This document shows positions 59,331-64,000 of a stretch of 64,000 nucleotides of DNA, piece by piece. Source of the DNA: Centropus unirufus (taxonomy: Eukaryota > Chordata > Aves > Cuculiformes > Centropidae); the NCBI GenBank assembly GCA_013397695.1, contig VYZI01000002.1, forward strand, positions 7,430,395 through 7,494,394. Reading direction: 5' to 3'. Both the position numbers and the translations under genes were made by a program. How positions within the stretch are numbered: the stretch's first letter is position 1; each line of letters begins with the position of its first letter. The notes below the pieces were generated by a model. It did no database searches. It was not told the DNA's origin and saw only the letters and a program-made list of their open reading frames with translations.

Positions 59331-62300
59331 ACAAAAAGAAAAGAACCCCAAAAACTCAAGAAAATCCAGCACACAAGTCAGGCTTGTATTAAAAATAAAG
59401 CAAAGTAAACAAATTCACACTTGCCTTTTTCCAGTGCTTACAATCTGTTTCCTTTCCATGCATAGATTACCATCTTGGCCTCGTATTGATCTAAAAACCA
59501 CTGAGGTTAATGGAACAATTCTCACTGGTGGCAAAGTTAAACTCTCCAAAGGAGGGATAATTAGAAACTTCAACATATGTCTGCACCATTCAGCACTTGG
59601 TCCAGTATCTAGTATCTGCTACTAATCCTTGATTGTAGAAGAGCTACTTGGTCGTGTTGGGATTTCCAGGAAAGCTTTCCACACACCATATTCACTGGCC
59701 ATGTTTCTGCTGCATTTTAATAGGACCTTGTTCCAGTAAGGAAGTTGCTGTCTTTTGTTGCCACTTGTCGTGCTCCCTCACTCCATTTCCAAAGAGAAAT
59801 AGGGGCCAAGTCAGGCTGCAAGAAGTATCACCTGCTTTTCTGCGTTGGCATGATATGGATATTGTTCAGAATTAAACCCACAGTACTGTCACTTAGTGCA
59901 AATAAGCAAGCAAGGAGGGCAATTTGAGATATCTCAAGCACAAAATAAAATAAATGTTTGAATAAGATTCTCGAATGCTTTTTAAAACAAACAGCCATGA
60001 AAGAAAATAATAATACCCTCAGGCACTGTCCTCAGTGAACTACAAAGTATAAATAGCTCAGCTGAAAGCAGAAGAAAAGTTGGTTCATGCTATCATTCAG
60101 CTGAACCCAAAATAAAGCTTCTTTGGAGTTGCTTTAGAGAATCTCATAATTCTTACAAATCGTAATACCTTAATCTTTCCCTTTAACCTTTCTCCAGCTA
60201 GATAAAAGAAATTAAAATAAAGCTTCTGATTCTGGGGAACAGAACGTTTGGTTACTAGCGCAGATAAACAGAAAAATATTAAGCCTTTGAACATTGCTCG
60301 ACCTGTCACATTGTATCAATATAAAAGCATTTTTGTAGATGTTGCATAATTTCAGCTCTAAAGTTCAGAAGTTCTCGAACAGACATCTTCCTTGGATCAT
60401 TTTTCCATAGTAATTCATGTAAAAAAGCCAAGGCTATGAAATAAAAGTTATACTTAAATATTTTAATATTTACCTTGAATTTCAGATGTTAAACAAGCCA
60501 AGGTCAAACCATGAAGTCCTAAGACTGTTCCAACCAAATATGTTGATGCTTCCAGAAGGAGGAAAAAATGTTTCTCTTTATCTTCTCTTTCATGTGAAAA
60601 AACTAGAATTGTATAGGCTGGACTACCTTTGCTTATGATACCAGGAATGGTGTCCTCTTTTACCTTAAAGAACACAGTGGGTCTTTTCATTCATTAGCCA
60701 TGTATACTTTTGTCTTATCATGTTCTGAAACCAGATAGCAGAAGATTCTCACTAATATGATATGAAGATATACAGGACTTTTATGATGAAGAATCTAATG
60801 TCTCAGAGCAAGATTATGTAAGTACACTAAGTGCTCTCAGAGGTATAACCTGGTGGAATAACTGATTGATTCTTTTATCAGTCACTTCATGAACTATGCA
60901 AGGCGGTATGCATTACCAATAACAAAGAATGGTTAAATAAGACTGTCCTAAAAGTCTAGGTACCCATTTCTCACCCAGAAAATGCACAATGAAACAGCTT
61001 TAAACAGTGAGAAAAAGTCGATATTCGGGGAGTATTTCAGAGGGGCCAATTCTTGTCGCTTTCTCAGAGTTGAAAAGAATCCCCTTTAGCAAACAGGTGA
61101 CCAGTCCATCCTTGCTCAGAACTAATAAATATACAAGATTTCCATAAAAACCTTCATTTATCATCCCAGTGATGCTGGTAAGAGCCAAACAGATTGTTTT
61201 CTGTGGGAGATGATGACATTGGAGCCATGAAGGACACCACTTACCAACATCATCCAAGAAAGACAGGGTGCCTGACTTGGAGAGCCTTTAAGACGGCAGG
61301 ACCTCCTGTCATGACTTGAGAGTTATTGAACGGAAAAGGTACTACCACAATGTTTCTTGTTGCATTTTTAACTTGGAAAATACTTTTTTCCCAAGTGAAT
61401 AACCTTCTCTATATATTATATGTACGACTACTTGCTGATTTCTTGGTGCAGAGAATGTATGCGCTGCAGTGGTGCTGCTGTAAAAAGAAAAGCAGAGTAA
61501 ATAAGTTATTAATCATAATTTACATCCATTAATTTTTTCCCAAAGTCTTTTACCAGCTGGAAATCATGTCAGGGCTTCTCAGAAGATGATAAATGAACTA
61601 CAATTCAGTAAAAAAAAAAAGTATGGAAAAAGAAATATGTATCTAATTCATTCAGGTAGGCATTAACATTATGTTAGACTTCAATATGAAAGAAAAAATA
61701 TCCTCAATGATTTCTTCTGAGCACAGCTTTCCCTGAATAGCTTCAGTTTTGTTATGGCCACCACCCACTCATTACAACTCCACCAGAACACCTTCTAAGA
61801 ACATTTTTCTGAAACCGACTTACTTAGCTGGAATTAAAAATATCCAGAACTTTTTCTGAAGTAGAAATTATTATTTTGTTCAATTGAAAGTTTTTGTGTC
61901 TCTACAATGACATCATTCAAATTTTCTCACTGTAAAGAAACAAACTCAAGGTGATATATTTGAATCTCTTTTGTTTTTAAGTCATGATTTGTACAAAATA
62001 CCAATTTTCCTAGTTATTCAATCCTGAAAAAAAATTATCTTCAGGGTGAATTATGCAGTTCTTTCAATCTCAAATTGTGCTTTTCCAGTAGTTTTGGAAC
62101 AACTGTGAAAAATAATAGCTGGCTGTTTGCAGATTTCCACTCAGAGGCACTAGCAAAGTTGTTACTGATGTTTCAGTAATGCTAATTATAAGAAAAAACA
62201 GAGATTTCTTTGGATGTTTGTTGTGGCATCTTTCTTCCAAAGCTATAGGGGGCTCCCCAGTTTAAAATGTGGCAGATTTAGATTGCTCTCACTCTTCGAG

Positions 62301-62623
62301 CAAGTGGCAACCTGGCAGAAACGCCACTGAGGCAGATCTCAGCAGTGACGAGTTTGAGACTCTTCGTATCCCTCCAGGAGACCCAGGCCACAGGTGAAAG
62401 AAACTCAATGTCATTTATCTCTCTTCTAAATTTTCCTGTTGTTTGAAGCAGCCTTCTTCCCTCCCAACTCCAGGGGGGAGCCAGATGCATGCAGCTAGCT
62501 CTGAATAAGTTGGGAAGAGTTCACAATTCCCCAAAATAGCATTGTGTACAGGCAGTAACTGTGTCTCAGAAGTAGCACAGCTCTGCTTATGTAGCATAAT
62601 GCCTGCTATAGATAGCATTGCTT
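59331..62623. other. AT-rich non-coding stretch with two exon-like frames
   Basis: No gene is confirmed. Two minus-strand open frames, at about 60,463-60,690 and 61,000-61,257, have hydrophobic segments and splice-like borders and are described in the findings. The rest shows nothing recognisable. Confidence 0.45.
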
Positions 62624-62643
62624 ACTTGGCTAATTAGCCAAGT
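62624..62643. repeat. Perfect 20-bp palindrome centred on TAATTA
   Basis: ACTTGGCTAATTAGCCAAGT is identical to its own reverse complement. The outer 7-bp arms (ACTTGGC/GCCAAGT) are mixed in composition and include TTGGC/GCCAA half-sites of the NFI type, flanking a central homeodomain-type TAATTA. That pairing is known from factor families; function here is inference. Confidence 0.8.
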
Positions 62644-64000
62644 GAAGGTCCTGCACTAGCACTTGCATATTATTTCCCACTGCAGAGTTATTTCAGCTGT
62701 GGTATCTCTTCATAGTACATCACTGCCCAGAAAAACAGCTGGATTCCTATTATGTCTGTATGGTGATGATCAAGCAGATAAACAACTAATAAATATATAC
62801 ATATATCTCTGTGGTTGGTGGTTGGTGCTGAGCTGATTGGGCGAAAGAAGAGATTGTGTCCTAGATTACATATACCAGGGTAACTTACCTGGTGAATATT
62901 TTACCTTACATACACCAGAACATAGACTTGTCCATCACAAAAATTAGTTATTACAGCTTCAGAAACATAAACTGTTGCTTTTCAACATATTTTCACAGTT
63001 TAAAATGAACTACTTTGTTGCAAATCCATTCTCACTTCAGACGGTATAGTGTATTTGATTGAATATTTGTAATGTATGATAAAAAAAAATGAAGTGGAAT
63101 CACAGAACCTTTCCAAAATTATCTGATGTTTTAGCTTCTGCATTTGATTCAAATATGGATGCATTATGACCTGGTTTTGACACCTCGTTTAATAAAATAG
63201 TACACGATAATGATCCCAAAATCTTATCTGGGGAAATTTTTCAAAGTGGACATTTTTCTCCTCTGGCAGTGACTTAATTGTATAAAATAATTATAAACAA
63301 ACCACTTATGAACTCACACGGTACTTTGATTACAAATTATTCATTTGAAAAAAAAGAAAAAACACTAGAAATTGACTAAAATTACAGCATTTATTAAATT
63401 AATGAAAAATAAAGATTGCCAACTTCTCACGTGAAACTTGAGAACAGTAAATATGAAATTAAGATAATTTAAAAGACTATTAAAAAAGAAACCCAGAGGC
63501 TCCCACAGAGCAATGCTAGGTGTTTAAGAAAGCTGACAGATTCAATATCTGGAATGTGGAAAGTCTATTTCCCCACAGTCTTATCCTTAGGAAAGAAACA
63601 TATTTCTGGCATAAATAAGGGCTTAACTGTTATTTCTCTTTTGGCAGACTTTTTACTCAATTTACTACAAAAAGTGAAAAGCAACACAAATATGAGCTCA
63701 AACTGTGCTGCACAGCAATGAGAGGCAAGAACAAAGGTGTCTGAATTCCTCCAGGAAAGGATAAGTATATTTCTATAATTGACAGTGGGCAAAAAGAAGA
63801 AATTATTTCCGGTGAACATCTCCAATAGGATAGTGCAGAGAAAGGCAGCTAACTATCAGAACTTTTGCTCTGACAAGAAATGCGATATTCTAATGGTAAC
63901 TTTAGATTATTTTATGAGCGACTGAAACACACTGATATATTCCCCTGTTATGTTAAAATTCAGTAAGGTTTTTATTTTATTTCTAGTTCAATTTGAGTTG
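62644..64000. other. AT-rich non-coding stretch to window end
   Basis: No supported gene or recognised repeat. Open frames are up to 86 codons (63,565-63,825, minus) with no domain. A short GTTGGTG direct repeat lies near 62,813-62,827. Confidence 0.5.

Noticed and set aside
1..64000. tRNA, rRNA, CRISPR arrays, LTR retroviruses and DNA-transposon ends
   Set aside because: None was recognised by reading. Very diverged copies could have been missed without a profile search.

Overview
The window looks like vertebrate, almost certainly avian, nuclear DNA. It is AT-rich and almost free of long open frames. Its recognisable interspersed repeats are CR1-type LINEs, four of them with the family's short 3' tail (ATTCTATG-like) instead of a poly(A) tail. 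There is one sharp CpG island. Nothing bacterial, phage-like or CRISPR-like is present. No LTR retrovirus or Alu/L1-type element was recognised by eye.

Layout. From 1 to about 20.2 kb the DNA is AT-rich and non-coding by eye, with one eroded CR1-like fragment (about 8.93-9.12 kb), a clear CR1 3' end with an internal deletion (11.07-11.45 kb) and several short inverted repeats. At 20.27-20.93 kb lies a CpG island with GC boxes and a G-quadruplex-type motif. On the minus strand at its lower-coordinate edge is a short, well-formed first coding exon: an ATG in good context, 29 codons plus one base, and a strong splice donor. It is the only protein-coding feature supported here. The gene would be transcribed right to left, so the 20 kb to its left (1-20,269) would be intron 1 or later gene body. 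No second exon was identified, and the peptide could not be assigned to a named gene.

From 21 kb to 64 kb the DNA is again mostly AT-rich non-coding sequence. It carries a CR1 3' end (33.53-33.87 kb, plus), a GC-richer block at 39.1-40.2 kb with an old CR1-like fragment in it, a (TA)n(CA)n microsatellite at 40.4 kb, and a 5'-truncated CR1 on the minus strand (42.49-42.67 kb). The longest CR1 copy (49.66-50.77 kb, plus) still shows a decayed reverse transcriptase. An old CR1-like scrap lies near 59.25 kb and a perfect 20-bp palindrome at 62.62 kb. Many short open frames exist, but nearly all look like chance frames.

The window is best read as the promoter and first exon of one gene, with its first intron and upstream intergenic DNA. 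No novel multi-gene system is visible. The most useful leads are the unassigned first exon and island, a few clean hairpins and palindromes, and a handful of weak exon-like open frames.
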